From assembly GCA_023954415.1 (NCBI GenBank), contig JAMLIB010000002.1, positions 254,599-318,598 of the forward strand: a DNA stretch of 64,000 bases, in the 5' to 3' direction. The notes beneath the pieces are model-generated. The model ran no database searches and had not been told where the DNA came from. It saw only the letters and a program-made list of their open reading frames with translations. The stretch comes from Trueperaceae bacterium (lineage in GTDB: Bacteria > Deinococcota > Deinococci > Deinococcales > Trueperaceae). The translations under genes were made by a program, and so were the position numbers. Of the stretch, positions 1 through 8,696 are shown piece after piece (positions within the stretch are counted from its first letter, which is position 1; every line of letters starts with the position of its first letter).

Positions 1-1
1 G

Positions 2-340
2 GTGGACCCCAACTTCGGCTCCGGCGGCTTCGGGCGCGGGACGGTCTGGGGCGGCGGTGCCGCGCCCCCGACGACCCCCGGCCCCGTGATAGACGTCATC
101 GGCAGCGTGCTCGAGGGCATCTTCGGGTCGGGCGGCGGCTTCGGCGGTTCGTCGCGGGGCGGCTCCGGCGGCTTCGGGGGCTCCTCGCGCGGCGGCTCCG
201 GCGGCTTCGGCGGCGGGTTCGGGGGCAGCTCACGCGGAGGCTCCGGGGGCTTCGGCGGCGGCTCGAAGGGCGGCGGCTCGCGACCGAGCGGCGGGAGCAT
301 GCCGCGCGGAGGCGGCTTCAAGACGGGCGGCAAGTTCTGA
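2..340 (+). CDS. C-terminal end of a glycine-rich protein (partial)
   Basis: The frame is open to the left window edge, so this is read as the 3' end of a longer gene. About 112 residues are visible. The first 45 hold a hydrophobic/proline stretch (VIDVIGSVLEGIF); the rest is a tail of GGFGGSSRGGS-type repeats ending in KTGGKF. Tails of this kind close many TPM-domain (YgcG-like) membrane-anchored proteins, which is my best guess, but no TPM domain is visible here. The first GTG could in principle be a start, though no ribosome site can be seen before it. Confidence 0.5.
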   Translation: MDPNFGSGGFGRGTVWGGGAAPPTTPGPVIDVIGSVLEGIFGSGGGFGGSSRGGSGGFGGSSRGGSGGFGGGFGGSSRGGSGGFGGGSKGGGSRPSGGSMPRGGGFKTGGKF

Positions 341-438
341 GCGGCGGCCGGCCGCACGACGCAAGGCGCAAGGCGGGCTCGCCGCCAGGGACCGTCGTCT
401 ACACCGGGCGGGAACGTCTGGACGGGGCCAAGCTGCGC

Positions 439-1407
439 TTGCTCACGTTCACCGAGCAGGAGCTGACCGAGCGCGACGTCGGGCGCCCCGACGAGCTGCC
501 GCAGCTGATCGCCACGCCCGGCGTCCATTGGCTCAACGTCGTCGGCGTGCACGACACGCGGCTGCTCGAGGCCCTCGGCGCCACCCTGCGGCTGCACCCG
601 CTCACCGTCGAGGACTTGGCGAGCCTCGGGCAGCGGCCCAAGGTGGAGGAGTACGAGGACTACCTCTTCATGGTCGCGCGCATGCTCAGACCTTCGGCCA
701 CCGGCGGCGCGCTGCGCAGCGAGCAGTTCTCCCTGGTGCTCCGCGCGGGGCTGCTCGTGACGTTCCAGGAGGCGGACGGCGACCCGTTCGGCCCGCTACG
801 CGAGCGGCTGCGGCAAGGCAGCCGGTCACGCGGGCGCGGCATGGGCGCCGACTACCTCGCCTACGCCGTGATCGACCTCGTCGTCGACCAGTACTTCGCG
901 GTCCTGGAGGGTTACGGCGACGAGCTGGAGGTCATGGAGGAGGAGGTGCTCGACAGCCCCGCGCGCTCTCAGATGGAGCGCGTCAACCGCCTCAAGCGCG
1001 ACCTCCTCGTGATCCGTCGGGCCGCCTGGCCGCTGCGCGACGCCCTGGCCTCGCTACTGCGCACGGAGCCGGTCTACTTCACCCGCGCCGTCAAGGACTA
1101 CGTGCGCGATGCGCACGACCACGCCGTGCAGGTCGTCGACGCCGTGGAGACGCAGCGCGAGCTCGTCACGGGCATCCACGACCTCTACCTGACCACGCTC
1201 AACGTGCGGATGAACGACGTCATGAAGGTGCTCACCATCATCGCTACGATCTTCATCCCGCTAACGTTCCTGGCCGGGATCTACGGCATGAACTTCGACC
1301 ACATGCCGGAGTACCACTGGCGCTGGGCCTACCCGGCGCTCTGGCTCGTCATGCTCGGCATAGCCGGGGGGATGATCGTCTACTTCAGGCGTCGCGGCTG
1401 GTTCTAG
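439..1407 (+). CDS. corA: CorA-family divalent cation transporter
   Basis: A 322-residue CorA-type magnesium/cobalt channel subunit. The long N-terminal cytoplasmic domain (about residues 1-258) is followed by two membrane helices near the C-terminus. The family signature YGMNF sits at about residues 282-286 at the end of the first helix, and a short basic tail (FRRRGWF) follows the second, as expected for the pentameric channel. The TTG at 439 is the start given, but the frame stays open upstream and reads VVYTGRERLDGAKL just before it, which looks like real protein. The true start may therefore lie upstream, and I cannot place it. It is convergent with hisG. Confidence 0.85.
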   Translation: MLTFTEQELTERDVGRPDELPQLIATPGVHWLNVVGVHDTRLLEALGATLRLHPLTVEDLASLGQRPKVEEYEDYLFMVARMLRPSATGGALRSEQFSLVLRAGLLVTFQEADGDPFGPLRERLRQGSRSRGRGMGADYLAYAVIDLVVDQYFAVLEGYGDELEVMEEEVLDSPARSQMERVNRLKRDLLVIRRAAWPLRDALASLLRTEPVYFTRAVKDYVRDAHDHAVQVVDAVETQRELVTGIHDLYLTTLNVRMNDVMKVLTIIATIFIPLTFLAGIYGMNFDHMPEYHWRWAYPALWLVMLGIAGGMIVYFRRRGWF

Positions 1408-1483
1408 AGCCCGGTCGCCGCCCTGGCCCTCCGGGGGCGGCCGACCAAGGGGAGAGTCCGGCGCGCCACGAAGCGCGCGGGCG

Positions 1484-2113
1484 TCAGCGACCCGCCTTCT
1501 CCCGCAGCGCCTCGATCAGGGGCCGCAGCACGTCGGCCTTGAGCTTCAAGGCCGCCCTGTTCACGACGAGCCGCGCGGACGACTCCGTGATGACGTCGAC
1601 CTCCTCGAGGCCGTTGGCCCTCAGCGTCGCACCGGTCTGGACCACGTCCACCACGGCGTCCGCCAGCCCCGACAGGCACGCCAGCTCCACGTTGCCGGAG
1701 AGCTCGACGACCTCGGCCGGGCTGCCGAGCCGCCCCAGGTACTCGGCGGTCACGCGCGGGTACTTGCTCGCGACGCGCCGCACGGGGCCGGTGGCGCCCA
1801 CGGGCCTGATCAGCGAGAGCCTGCATGCGGCGAAGCCGAGGTCGACGGGCGCGTAGAGCGCGCTGCCGTGCTCTAGGAGCACGTCGCGGCCGACCACGCC
1901 CGCGTCCGCGACGCCGAGCTCGACGTACGTGGGCACGTCGGCGTTGCGCATGACCAGGACGGTGGCGTCGGCCCCGTGGTGGCGCAGGGCCCGTTCGTCC
2001 GCCGCGAGGTCGAGCGAGAGGCCGGCCGCGCGCAGGGACGCGAGCGCCTCGGGCAGGACCCGCCCCTTCGGCAGCGCCAGCACAAGTCGCGTGGGCTCGG
2101 GCGAGCCCATCAC
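1484..2113 (-). CDS. hisG: ATP phosphoribosyltransferase, short form
   Basis: HisG catalyses the first step of histidine synthesis, joining ATP and PRPP to give phosphoribosyl-ATP. At 209 residues this is the short form, which lacks the C-terminal regulatory domain and needs HisZ. Family features are [13 protein letters not shown] near the N-terminus, the [17 protein letters not shown] segment, and the phosphate-binding loop [15 protein letters not shown]. The start overlaps the hisZ stop: GTG at 2113 (GTGA) or ATG at 2110 (TGATG), so translation is probably coupled. It is the last gene of a leftward three-gene operon. Confidence 0.93.
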   Translation of the reverse strand: MMGSPEPTRLVLALPKGRVLPEALASLRAAGLSLDLAADERALRHHGADATVLVMRNADVPTYVELGVADAGVVGRDVLLEHGSALYAPVDLGFAACRLSLIRPVGATGPVRRVASKYPRVTAEYLGRLGSPAEVVELSGNVELACLSGLADAVVDVVQTGATLRANGLEEVDVITESSARLVVNRAALKLKADVLRPLIEALREKAGR

Positions 2114-3366
2114 GAGCCCTGCCGCTGCTGCGCATCAGTGGCCCTTGTAGCCCGTTCGCCGGCGAGCAGCCCCTGGAGCGCACCCTGCCGCGCGGCGGTG
2201 GCGGGTCCGCCCGTCCCGGTCGCCAGCACGCTCCCGCTCACGAGCAGGTACGGGATCCCGGCCGCGGCCGCCTCTTGCAGAGCGCCCGCCTCGTCGCCGG
2301 CCACGGCGCGCGCGACGCACACGCCGGCCGCGCGCAAGGCCCGCGCCGCGGGGTCGTCCAGCGCGAGGACCTCGGGCGTCAACGGTGCAGACAGCGGGGC
2401 GGCGGCCGGGATGTCGCCCGTAGCCGCGCCGAGGAGGCGTTCGAGCCCCATCGAGAACCCCGCGGCGTACGGCAGTAGCGCGGCGTCGTAGCGGCCGCCG
2501 CCGAGCAGGGGCCGGCCGTAGTCCGGCGTGAACGCGCGGAACGTCACGCCCGTGTAGTAGCTGAGGCGCCGCGCGAGGCCGAGGTCGAGCAGGAGCTCGC
2601 TCGCGTCCTCGAACTCGGCCAGCACGCCTTCCAGGCGGTCGAGGGCGAGGTTGGCCGCCGCGTCGGGAGCCAGGCGCCGCGCCAGGGCGAGGACGCTCTC
2701 GGACCCGTAGAGGTCGGGCGCCTGGAGGATGGCGTCCGCCGCCTTGCCCCGCAGGCCGAGGGCCTCGATCGCGGCGAGGACATCGGAACGGTCCTTCCGA
2801 TCGATGGCGTCCGCGAGGGCGCCCTGGTGCTCGCGCGGGACCTCCGCGGCCTCGAGCAGCGCCTTCACGTAGGCGGGGTTGCCGACCTCGATCCGTGGGG
2901 CGAGGCCGACGGCACGCACGGACTCGCGCGCCAAGTGGATGATCTCGGCGTCCGAGCGCGCGTTGCTCACGCCCACGAGCTCGATGCCGACCTGGGTGAA
3001 CTCGCGCATCCCGGCCAGCTCAGGGTGGTTGGCGTGCCACACGGTGCCCGCGTAGCGGAACCGGAGCGGCTTCCGCTCGCCTGCCGCCACGCCCGGGTGC
3101 GTGAGCGCCACTAGGCGCGCGAGGGCCGGCGTGAAGTCGGAGCGCAGCGCCAGGACCTCGCTGCCGCCGTCGATCAGCTTGAACGCCTGCGCTTCGCGCG
3201 GATGGGAGGGGTCGAAGCGCTCCAGGACCGGCACCTCGACGGGCGCGTAGCCCCACGAGGCGTAGAGCTCCCGCAGCTTCGCCAGCCCCGCCTCGCGCCG
3301 AGCGGCGACGTCGGGCGGGGAGAAGCGGGTGCCGTCGACCAGGCCGCTCATCTCCTTGAGCCTCAC
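2110..3366 (-). CDS. hisZ: ATP phosphoribosyltransferase regulatory subunit
   Basis: A 418-residue histidyl-tRNA-synthetase paralogue that forms the hetero-octameric enzyme with short HisG. Class II synthetase features are visible ([41 protein letters not shown]). There is no C-terminal anticodon-binding domain, and the gene adjoins hisG, so HisZ fits better than HisS. The GTG start at 3366 overlaps the TGA of the upstream membrane-protein gene (GTGA). A short ending with alanine-rich sequence ([18 protein letters not shown]) follows the catalytic-like core. Confidence 0.92.
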   Translation of the reverse strand: MRLKEMSGLVDGTRFSPPDVAARREAGLAKLRELYASWGYAPVEVPVLERFDPSHPREAQAFKLIDGGSEVLALRSDFTPALARLVALTHPGVAAGERKPLRFRYAGTVWHANHPELAGMREFTQVGIELVGVSNARSDAEIIHLARESVRAVGLAPRIEVGNPAYVKALLEAAEVPREHQGALADAIDRKDRSDVLAAIEALGLRGKAADAILQAPDLYGSESVLALARRLAPDAAANLALDRLEGVLAEFEDASELLLDLGLARRLSYYTGVTFRAFTPDYGRPLLGGGRYDAALLPYAAGFSMGLERLLGAATGDIPAAAPLSAPLTPEVLALDDPAARALRAAGVCVARAVAGDEAGALQEAAAAGIPYLLVSGSVLATGTGGPATAARQGALQGLLAGERATRATDAQQRQGS

Positions 3367-3770
3367 GCGGTGGGGGTGGGGTTCGGCCTGCGCCGCTCGG
3401 GGTCGAGCCAGGCGAGCACGACCCCGGCGAGCGCGACGGTCTCGCTCACCAGGAACAGCAGGTTGAGGAGCGTCAAGGCGCCGTCCAGGGCGATCGAGAG
3501 CAGGCGCCCCACGGCGACGGCGCCGATGAGCAGCGCAGTGGCCCTCAGGTAGACGCCGGCGCCCGGCCGCTGGAGCGAGCCGCGCACGATGAGGGCGCCG
3601 AGCGCCAAGTGCAGCATCCCGAAGGTGGCGCGCACCTGGCTGAGACCGCGGGGGTCGACGATGTCCAACCCGAGCATGTTCGCCGTGAAGATGGGGTTGA
3701 CGAGCCCGAGGAGCCCGAGGCCGAAGGTGATGGCGGCCGAGACGTAGATGAGCTGTGACCGCACGTTCAT
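3363..3770 (-). CDS. DUF4345-type small membrane protein
   Basis: A 135-residue protein with four predicted hydrophobic segments (about residues 5-27, 45-63, 75-93, 98-122) and a basic, proline-rich C-terminus. The pattern LGLLGLVNPIF...VRATFGMLHLALG resembles the DUF4345 family, whose function is unknown. It is the first gene of the operon with hisZ and hisG: its TGA overlaps the hisZ GTG. A TAGCAT box at 3783-3778 lies 7 bases before the ATG, suggesting a leaderless mRNA that starts here and carries the histidine genes. Whether it acts in histidine metabolism is unknown. Confidence 0.75.
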   Translation of the reverse strand: MNVRSQLIYVSAAITFGLGLLGLVNPIFTANMLGLDIVDPRGLSQVRATFGMLHLALGALIVRGSLQRPGAGVYLRATALLIGAVAVGRLLSIALDGALTLLNLLFLVSETVALAGVVLAWLDPERRRPNPTPTA

Positions 3771-3777
3771 GGCGCGA

Positions 3778-3783
3778 ATGCTA
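3778..3783 (-). promoter_or_regulatory. -10 box, leaderless promoter of the DUF4345-hisZ-hisG operon
   Basis: TAGCAT on the minus strand, 7 bases before the ATG at 3770. No ribosome-binding site lies between. The spacing matches transcription starting at or next to the start codon. Confidence 0.6.
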
Positions 3784-3840
3784 TCACCGCGCCCGGCGCG
3801 CCTCGGGGTGGTGCGCCTCGCCGGGGCCTTCGGGGCCGGG

Positions 3841-4977
3841 CTAGCGCGCGCCGCCCATCACGAGGTTGTCGCGGTGCACGACCTCGTCGTAATCCTTGTG
3901 GCCGAGCAGGTCGGCCACCTCGCGGGTGTGGCGTCCGCGGATGCGGTCCACTGCGTCCGAGCCGTAGTTCGTTAGCCCGACGCCCACGACCTCGCCGGCG
4001 TGGCGCAGTTCAACTGAGTCGCCGAACGTGAACACGCCGGTCACCCCCGTGATGCCGCCGGGCAGGAGGCTCTTACCTCCGCGGAGGGCCCTGACAGCGC
4101 CGTCGTCGAGGTGGATGGCGCCGCGCACGGGCTGGTTCGCGAGCCACGCCTTGCGTGCAGGGACGTGCGCCGCCGCCAGGAAGCGGGTACCGCGCGCCTC
4201 GCCCCGCGCGAGCGCCTCGAGCCCCGCACCGCCGCCGCCGAGGATGATGGTCTCGATGCCGGCCCCGGTCGCTATGCGGGCGGCCCTGAGCTTGGTCGCC
4301 ATGCCCCCCGTGCCGTGGGTCGAGCCGGCGCCGCCGCCCAAGTGCGCTACCTCGGCGAGGTCCTCGACCACGTCGATCTTGCGGGCGTCGGGGTCGCGAC
4401 GCGGGTCTGAGTCGTAGAGCCCGTCCACGTCGGTGAGGATGACGAGCACGTCGGCGTCGACCAGGTAGCTCACCCAGGCCGAGAGCGTGTCGTTGTCGCC
4501 CAGTTTCAGCTCGGCCGTCGCGACGCTGTCGTTCTCGTTGACGACCGGCACCGCCCCGAGGCCGATGGACGCCTCGAGCGCACTCTTCGCGTTCACGTAC
4601 CGCTCGCGTTCCTGGATGTCGCCGGCGCTCAGGAGGAGCTGCGCCGTCGGCCTCGGAGCCAACGCGCGCTCCCAGTCGAGCATCAGGAGCGCCTGACCGA
4701 CGGCCGCCGCCGCCTGCTTCTGGGGAAGCGTGAGCGGCAGCTTCAGTCCGAGGCGCTCGCGACCGGCGGCGCCGGCTCCCGAGGTGACGATCACGAACTG
4801 CGCGCCAGCCTTCGCCGACCCGCCGGCCGCCTGGGCGGCCGCGAGGACCTGGGCCCCGCGCGCGATGTCCCACATCTTGTGCTGGGCGATCCGCCCGGAG
4901 GCGTCGACGAGTGAGCTAGTCCCGACCTTGATGACGATGCGCCGCCAGCGCCCGCGTTCGCGCGACATGCGGGCCAT
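3841..4977 (-). CDS. proB: Glutamate 5-kinase
   Basis: ProB phosphorylates glutamate in the first step of proline synthesis. The 378-residue protein has an amino-acid-kinase domain (VIKVGTSSLVD near residue 15; VNENDSV; LGDNDTLSAWVSYLVDADVLVILTD split over the nucleotide and substrate sites; HGTGGMATKLRAA) and a C-terminal PUA domain from about residue 285, the usual two-domain layout. ATG at 4977 gives MARMSRERGRW; an ATG at 4968 (MSRERGRW) is an equally plausible start. The frame is open far upstream, but that part is antisense to asd and was left out. No proA is in view. Confidence 0.93.
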   Translation of the reverse strand: MARMSRERGRWRRIVIKVGTSSLVDASGRIAQHKMWDIARGAQVLAAAQAAGGSAKAGAQFVIVTSGAGAAGRERLGLKLPLTLPQKQAAAAVGQALLMLDWERALAPRPTAQLLLSAGDIQERERYVNAKSALEASIGLGAVPVVNENDSVATAELKLGDNDTLSAWVSYLVDADVLVILTDVDGLYDSDPRRDPDARKIDVVEDLAEVAHLGGGAGSTHGTGGMATKLRAARIATGAGIETIILGGGGAGLEALARGEARGTRFLAAAHVPARKAWLANQPVRGAIHLDDGAVRALRGGKSLLPGGITGVTGVFTFGDSVELRHAGEVVGVGLTNYGSDAVDRIRGRHTREVADLLGHKDYDEVVHRDNLVMGGAR

Positions 4978-5177
4978 GCTACTGCCTGGGGCGCGACCGC
5001 TGCCCGGGTCGCGCGCCGCGGGCGCTCGGGTAGCGGTGGTGATGTCGGCAATGACCCGGGCGCGGACGATCGCGCGCCGCGGGGCGCTCGGGGAGCGGAG
5101 GCCGGAGCGACGGAGCGGAGGCGACCGCCAGCGACGTTCCGGCGGACAGCCCCTAGGGCCGCCCGGCGGCTTGGTGC

Positions 5178-5183
5178 TACACT
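5178..5183 (+). promoter_or_regulatory. -10 box, leaderless promoter of asd
   Basis: TACACT followed by 7 bases and then the ATG of asd. The same TACACT-N7-start arrangement is found at nucS and nfo. Confidence 0.65.
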
Positions 5184-5190
5184 CCGCCGC

Positions 5191-6216
5191 ATGCGCGTCG
5201 CCATCGTAGGAGCCAGCGGAGCCGTCGGACAGGAGCTTCTCTCCATCCTCGCGGAGCGGAACTTCCCCACGACGGAGCTGAGGCTCTACGCCTCGCCCCG
5301 CTCCGCCGGCCGCCGGGTCGAGTTCGCCGGCGCCGAGCACGCCATCATGGCGCTGCCCGAGGACGGCGACCTCGGCGCGGACATCGTGTTCTCCTCGGCG
5401 GGCGGCAGCGTGTCGAAGGCGCACGCCTGGGCCTGGGCGTCGCACGGGGCGGTGGTGGTCGACAATACGAGCGCTTGGCGCATGGACGACCGGGTCCCGC
5501 TCGTCGTACCCGAGGTCAACGCCCACGCCATCGCGCGCCACCAGGGCGTGATCGCCAATCCGAACTGCTCGACCATCATCGCCCTCATGGCGCTCGCGCC
5601 CCTGCATAGGGCGTTCGGCCTCAAGCGGGCCACGGTCGCCACCTACCAGGCGGTGTCGGGCGCGGGAGCGTCCGGCATAACGGAGCTGCGCGAGCAGACC
5701 GCCGCCGTGCTCGGGGGCGCGAGCGCGCCGAGCGGCGAGCCGGCCGGCGGGCCGCCGGCGCCGCGGAAGTTCCGCCACCCCATCGCGTTCAACCTCTTCA
5801 GCCACGACTCCGACGTCGGCGAGGACGGCTACAACGGCGAGGAGCGCAAGCTCCTGCTGGAGTCGTGCAAGATCCTCGAGGCGCCCCACCTCGCCGTCAG
5901 CGCCACGTGCGTGCGGGTGCCCGTGTTCCGCGCGCACAGCGAGGCCATCCACGCGGAGTTCGAGCGGCCCGTGAGCGAGGCCGAGGCCCGCGCGGTGCTG
6001 GAGGGGGCTCCCGGGGTGCGCGTGGTGGACGACCGCGCCAACAACACGTTCCCCATGCCCCTGGCCGCGAGCGGCAAGGACGACACGCTCGTCGGGCGCC
6101 TGCGTGCCGACTCGAGCCTGCCGGGCGGCTTGGCCCTGTTCGTCGCGGGCGACCAGATCCGCAAGGGGGCCGCCCTCAACGCCGTGCAGATCGCCGAGGC
6201 GCTGCTGCCGGACTGA
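5191..6216 (+). CDS. asd: Aspartate-semialdehyde dehydrogenase
   Basis: Asd reduces aspartyl phosphate to aspartate semialdehyde, the branch point to lysine, threonine and methionine. The 341-residue protein has the NADP-binding loop GASGAVG at residues 7-13, the catalytic cysteine in NPNCST (Cys126), and downstream substrate residues including the EERKLLLESCKIL segment. The start follows a leaderless-type TACACT box. The stop codon lies inside the first unit of a 16-bp tandem repeat that runs on for about 120 bases. It diverges from proB with a 213-bp gap in which I see only this promoter. Confidence 0.95.
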   Translation: MRVAIVGASGAVGQELLSILAERNFPTTELRLYASPRSAGRRVEFAGAEHAIMALPEDGDLGADIVFSSAGGSVSKAHAWAWASHGAVVVDNTSAWRMDDRVPLVVPEVNAHAIARHQGVIANPNCSTIIALMALAPLHRAFGLKRATVATYQAVSGAGASGITELREQTAAVLGGASAPSGEPAGGPPAPRKFRHPIAFNLFSHDSDVGEDGYNGEERKLLLESCKILEAPHLAVSATCVRVPVFRAHSEAIHAEFERPVSEAEARAVLEGAPGVRVVDDRANNTFPMPLAASGKDDTLVGRLRADSSLPGGLALFVAGDQIRKGAALNAVQIAEALLPD

Positions 6217-6337
6217 GCAGTTTCCGGACTGAGCAGTTTCCGGACCGAACAGTTGCCGGACCGAACAGTTGCCGGACCGATACAGCCGCCGGACCGAACC
6301 GCTCCCGGATTGAACCGCTCCCGGATTGAACAGCCGC
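6209..6337. repeat. Eight-copy 16-bp tandem repeat at the 3' end of asd
   Basis: Eight head-to-tail units starting with CGG. Units 1 and 2 are CGGACTGAGCAGTTTC, units 3 and 4 CGGACCGAACAGTTGC, unit 5 is a 17-base variant, and units 6 to 8 are CGGACCGAACCGCTCC, CGGATTGAACCGCTCC and CGGATTGAACAGCCGC. Neighbouring units are identical or nearly so, the pattern expected of stepwise tandem duplication. Unit 1 contains the last codons and the TGA of asd. The unit length is not a multiple of three, so it is not a coding repeat. Confidence 0.9.
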
Positions 6338-6481
6338 CGGGCCGGCCCGGCGTTGCGGGGCTGCAGGCATTCGCCCGAGGAGGGCCGCTACGGGGCCCGG
6401 AAGCGCCACGCGACCGGTGAGGTTACGCTTCCGAGGCCCCGGAAGCTCCCGTACGCGACCGCGGCGGTTTCTGCCCGCTCG

Positions 6482-7255
6482 CTAGTCGACGAGGCGCCCG
6501 GCACGCTTGTAGACCTGGTAGGCACCCCACTCCCGCACGACCCGGTCAAGGCCGGCGAGGCGCTTCCCGACGGCCAGGTCGAAGCGCCAGGCCGCGCGCC
6601 ACTCGCTGGGCGGCAAGGAGCGGTAGTCGACGGGGAACGGCGTCAGCTGCCAACCCTGCGCCTTGAAGGTGCCGTAGGCGCGGGGCATGTGCAGGGCGCT
6701 CGTGACGAGGAGCCAGGTCGAGCCGGCCGCCGGCGCCACCCGCTCGCGCGCCAGGAGCGCCTCCTCGTACGTGCTGCGCGCCTCGCCGAGGAACGTCACG
6801 CGCCTACCGCGCAGGGTGTCCTGGAAGAGCAGCCCTTCGCCGTCTGCGCCTCTCCACTCCTCGCGCAGGGCGTCCATGAACAGGCCCGTGAACACGAGCT
6901 CGGCCTCCGGGTAGCGCTTGGCGAGCGCGAGGGCGGCTAGGAGGCGTTCCCCGGCGTCGTCGAGGGCCAGTTGCGAGCGCGCGGCGCTGACGCGCCACTC
7001 GACGGCGCCACCGAGGACGATGATGCCGTCGACCCGCTCGGGAAGCGGGTCCGGCGCGCCGATGCGGCTCTCGAGGCCGTTGCCCAGGTACTCGTCGACC
7101 GGGGCGAGGACGAGCGCCAGTAGTAGGAGCAGGGGGAAGAAGAGCAGGGCGCCGGCCAAGCGACCGGCGCGGAGCCGCCCGGCCGCGAACGCGAGCAGGA
7201 CCAACAGCACCAACAAGGTGCTCGGGGTGAGCAACCACCACACGGCTTCCAGCAT
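6482..7255 (-). CDS. DUF218 (YdcF/ElyC-type) membrane-anchored protein
   Basis: A 257-residue protein with two N-terminal hydrophobic segments (from MLEAVWWLL to about residue 52) followed by a DUF218 domain. Signature parts are GIIVLGGAVEW, LALAKRYPEAELVFTG, STYEEALLAR and LLVTSALHMPRA, as in YdcF, SanA and ElyC, which are linked to envelope and peptidoglycan precursor homeostasis; the biochemical role is not settled. I chose ATG 7255 because a CATGAT box lies 6 bases upstream and the longer version (ATG 7291, MRFGHRLGHDG) adds polar residues before the first helix. It is divergent from degV. Confidence 0.82.
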   Translation of the reverse strand: MLEAVWWLLTPSTLLVLLVLLAFAAGRLRAGRLAGALLFFPLLLLLALVLAPVDEYLGNGLESRIGAPDPLPERVDGIIVLGGAVEWRVSAARSQLALDDAGERLLAALALAKRYPEAELVFTGLFMDALREEWRGADGEGLLFQDTLRGRRVTFLGEARSTYEEALLARERVAPAAGSTWLLVTSALHMPRAYGTFKAQGWQLTPFPVDYRSLPPSEWRAAWRFDLAVGKRLAGLDRVVREWGAYQVYKRAGRLVD

Positions 7256-7388
7256 GGTTCCATCATGCCCCAGCCGGTGCCCGAACCTCATGAGCCGCGG
7301 CTTCGCCCATGCCGCCGCGGTCGTTTATCCTTGAGCAACCGCGAACGTCAGCTACTCCCCTCGCATAGCCACAGCATCGGAGCGCCCA

Positions 7389-8240
7389 ATGCCATTAGCG
7401 ATCATCACGGACTCGACCTGCGACCTCACCGCCGCGGAACTCGCCAAGCTGAACGTGGAGGCCGTGCCGCTGCACGTGCACTTCCAGGGCGGCACCTTCA
7501 AGGACTGGCTCGAGATCGACCCGGCCAAGATAATCGCAGGCGTGGCGCAGGGCGCCGGCATGCCTTCCACGAGCCAACCGAGCCCGGCCGAGTTCACCGC
7601 AGCCTTCGAGCGCGCCATCGCCGCCGGCGCCGACGAGATCCTGGTCATCACTATCTCGTCCGGCGTCTCCGGCACCTTCCAGTCCGCCACCATCGCCGCC
7701 AACACGGCCGGCGCCAAGGTGACGGTCTTCGACAGCCTCGCCGCGTCGCTCGGCCACGGCGAGATGGCGCGCGTGGCGGCACGCATGCGCGACGCGGGCA
7801 AGGGCGTAGAGGAGATCGTCGCAGCGCTCGAGAAGATCCGCGACACGAACTTCGTGATCTTCACCGTCGCCACCATGGACTTCCTCCAGAAGAACGGCCG
7901 CGTCGGCCGCGCCACGGCGTTCCTCGGCGGCCTCCTGAACGTCAAACCGCTCCTCACCCTCGAGAACGGCAAGGTGGGGCCGCTCACCCGCGCCCGCGGC
8001 ATCAAGAAGGCGCAGCAGGAGATGGTGGACCGCTTCAAGGCCTACGTCGAGGCGTCTTCCGGCCCCGTGGTGCTCAACCTCATCCACGTCCAGGACCCGC
8101 CAGCCGCCGAGGGGCTGCGCGCCGCCATCGACGCTGCTGGCGTGCGTTACGAGTTCGGCGGCTACCACGAGATCGGCGCCGTCATCGCCAGCCACGTGGG
8201 GCCGAACACGTTCGGGTTGTACGCGCACGTGGCCGTTTGA
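7389..8240 (+). CDS. DegV family fatty-acid-binding protein
   Basis: A 283-residue DegV protein. Family members bind a fatty acid and present it to fatty acid kinase FakA in phospholipid synthesis. Visible features are the N-terminal IITDSTCDL, the MPSTSQPSP segment, ITISSGVSGTFQSA, and a C-terminal subdomain with FLGGLLNVKPLLTLENGKV. A GGAG sequence lies about 6 bases before ATG 7389, so this gene appears to be translated with a normal leader. No fakA is in view. Confidence 0.92.
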   Translation: MPLAIITDSTCDLTAAELAKLNVEAVPLHVHFQGGTFKDWLEIDPAKIIAGVAQGAGMPSTSQPSPAEFTAAFERAIAAGADEILVITISSGVSGTFQSATIAANTAGAKVTVFDSLAASLGHGEMARVAARMRDAGKGVEEIVAALEKIRDTNFVIFTVATMDFLQKNGRVGRATAFLGGLLNVKPLLTLENGKVGPLTRARGIKKAQQEMVDRFKAYVEASSGPVVLNLIHVQDPPAAEGLRAAIDAAGVRYEFGGYHEIGAVIASHVGPNTFGLYAHVAV

Positions 8241-8558
8241 GGCCAGTGATCGCCTAAGGGCCGCGAGACGGGGCCGCTCGGGGCGGGCTGACCACCGCCT
8301 GGGTGGACGGCACCGCGCGGCCGCCTGCGCCGCGTGACATGCCCACCCGCACGCTAACGGCCGAGCCGGACCCGGACCCGGTCAGAGCAAGCCAGGCCCG
8401 TCCGTCGCACCGACAGGCGGACGTCCACCGTCTCGGCGGGCGTGGACCGGCACACCTTCACACCTCATCCATGGCGGCGCCCGGCCCCGGCCTCGGGCGG
8501 CCCCCTCGTGGCCCGTTCACGGCTCCATTCGCTTCTTAGGTGATACTAGGCATTGGCT
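8241..8558 (+). other. Intergenic stretch without a recognisable gene
   Basis: About 320 GC-rich bases between degV and the SHMT-like operon. I see no convincing open frame, RNA fold or terminator before the promoter-like box that starts at 8559. Confidence 0.5.
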
Positions 8559-8564
8559 TATGAT
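8559..8564 (+). promoter_or_regulatory. Candidate -10 box of the SHMT-like/aconitase-like operon
   Basis: TATGAT lies in an AT-richer patch and overlaps the palindrome TGATATCA (8561-8568). A weak TTAGGT sits 17 bases upstream. Transcription from here would give a leader of about 120 bases, unusual in a window where many promoters abut the start codon. Confidence 0.45.
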
Positions 8565-8590
8565 ATCATCGCTTAGCAGGCCCACTGAAC

Positions 8591-8616
8591 GGCTTTCAGC
8601 TTTCGCTTCAAAAGCC
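8591..8616 (+). promoter_or_regulatory. Leader hairpin upstream of the SHMT-like operon
   Basis: GGCTTT (8591-8596) can pair with AAAGCC (8611-8616), with an inner AGC/GCT pair (8598-8600/8605-8607). It lies between the candidate promoter and the small leader ORF. Confidence 0.4.
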
Positions 8617-8642
8617 CAAATCCTCGAGCACTTGGAGACCAG

Positions 8643-8696
8643 ATGCCGCTGCCCCGCTTCCAACCGCGATTCGACGCTTCAACGACCCGCCCATGA
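8643..8696 (+). CDS. 17-codon leader ORF coupled to the SHMT-like gene
   Basis: A short ORF, MPLPRFQPRFDASTTRP, whose TGA overlaps the ATG of the SHMT-like gene (ATGA at 8693-8696). It has a good ribosome site, GGAG at 8634-8637, 5 bases before its ATG, whereas the downstream gene has none of its own. This suggests that ribosomes initiate here and re-initiate on the enzyme gene, so the ORF may be a regulatory leader peptide. The codons contain two Phe, four Pro and three Arg. Whether the peptide is made is untested. Confidence 0.5.
   Translation: MPLPRFQPRFDASTTRP

Noticed and set aside
2110-3366. Histidyl-tRNA synthetase (HisS)
   Set aside because: The protein lacks the C-terminal anticodon-binding domain and is coupled to a short-form hisG, so HisZ is the better call.
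4978-5952. Upstream extension of the proB reading frame by over 300 codons
   Set aside because: It is antisense to asd and lacks family similarity; in this GC-rich DNA non-coding frames stay open. ProB homology begins at about residue 12 of the shorter protein.
6217-6340. CRISPR array
   Set aside because: The 16-bp units are head to tail without spacers, and no cas genes are in view.
8241-8692. Glycine or tetrahydrofolate riboswitch ahead of the SHMT-like gene
   Set aside because: I could not find the conserved core of either class; only a simple hairpin and a small ORF are visible.
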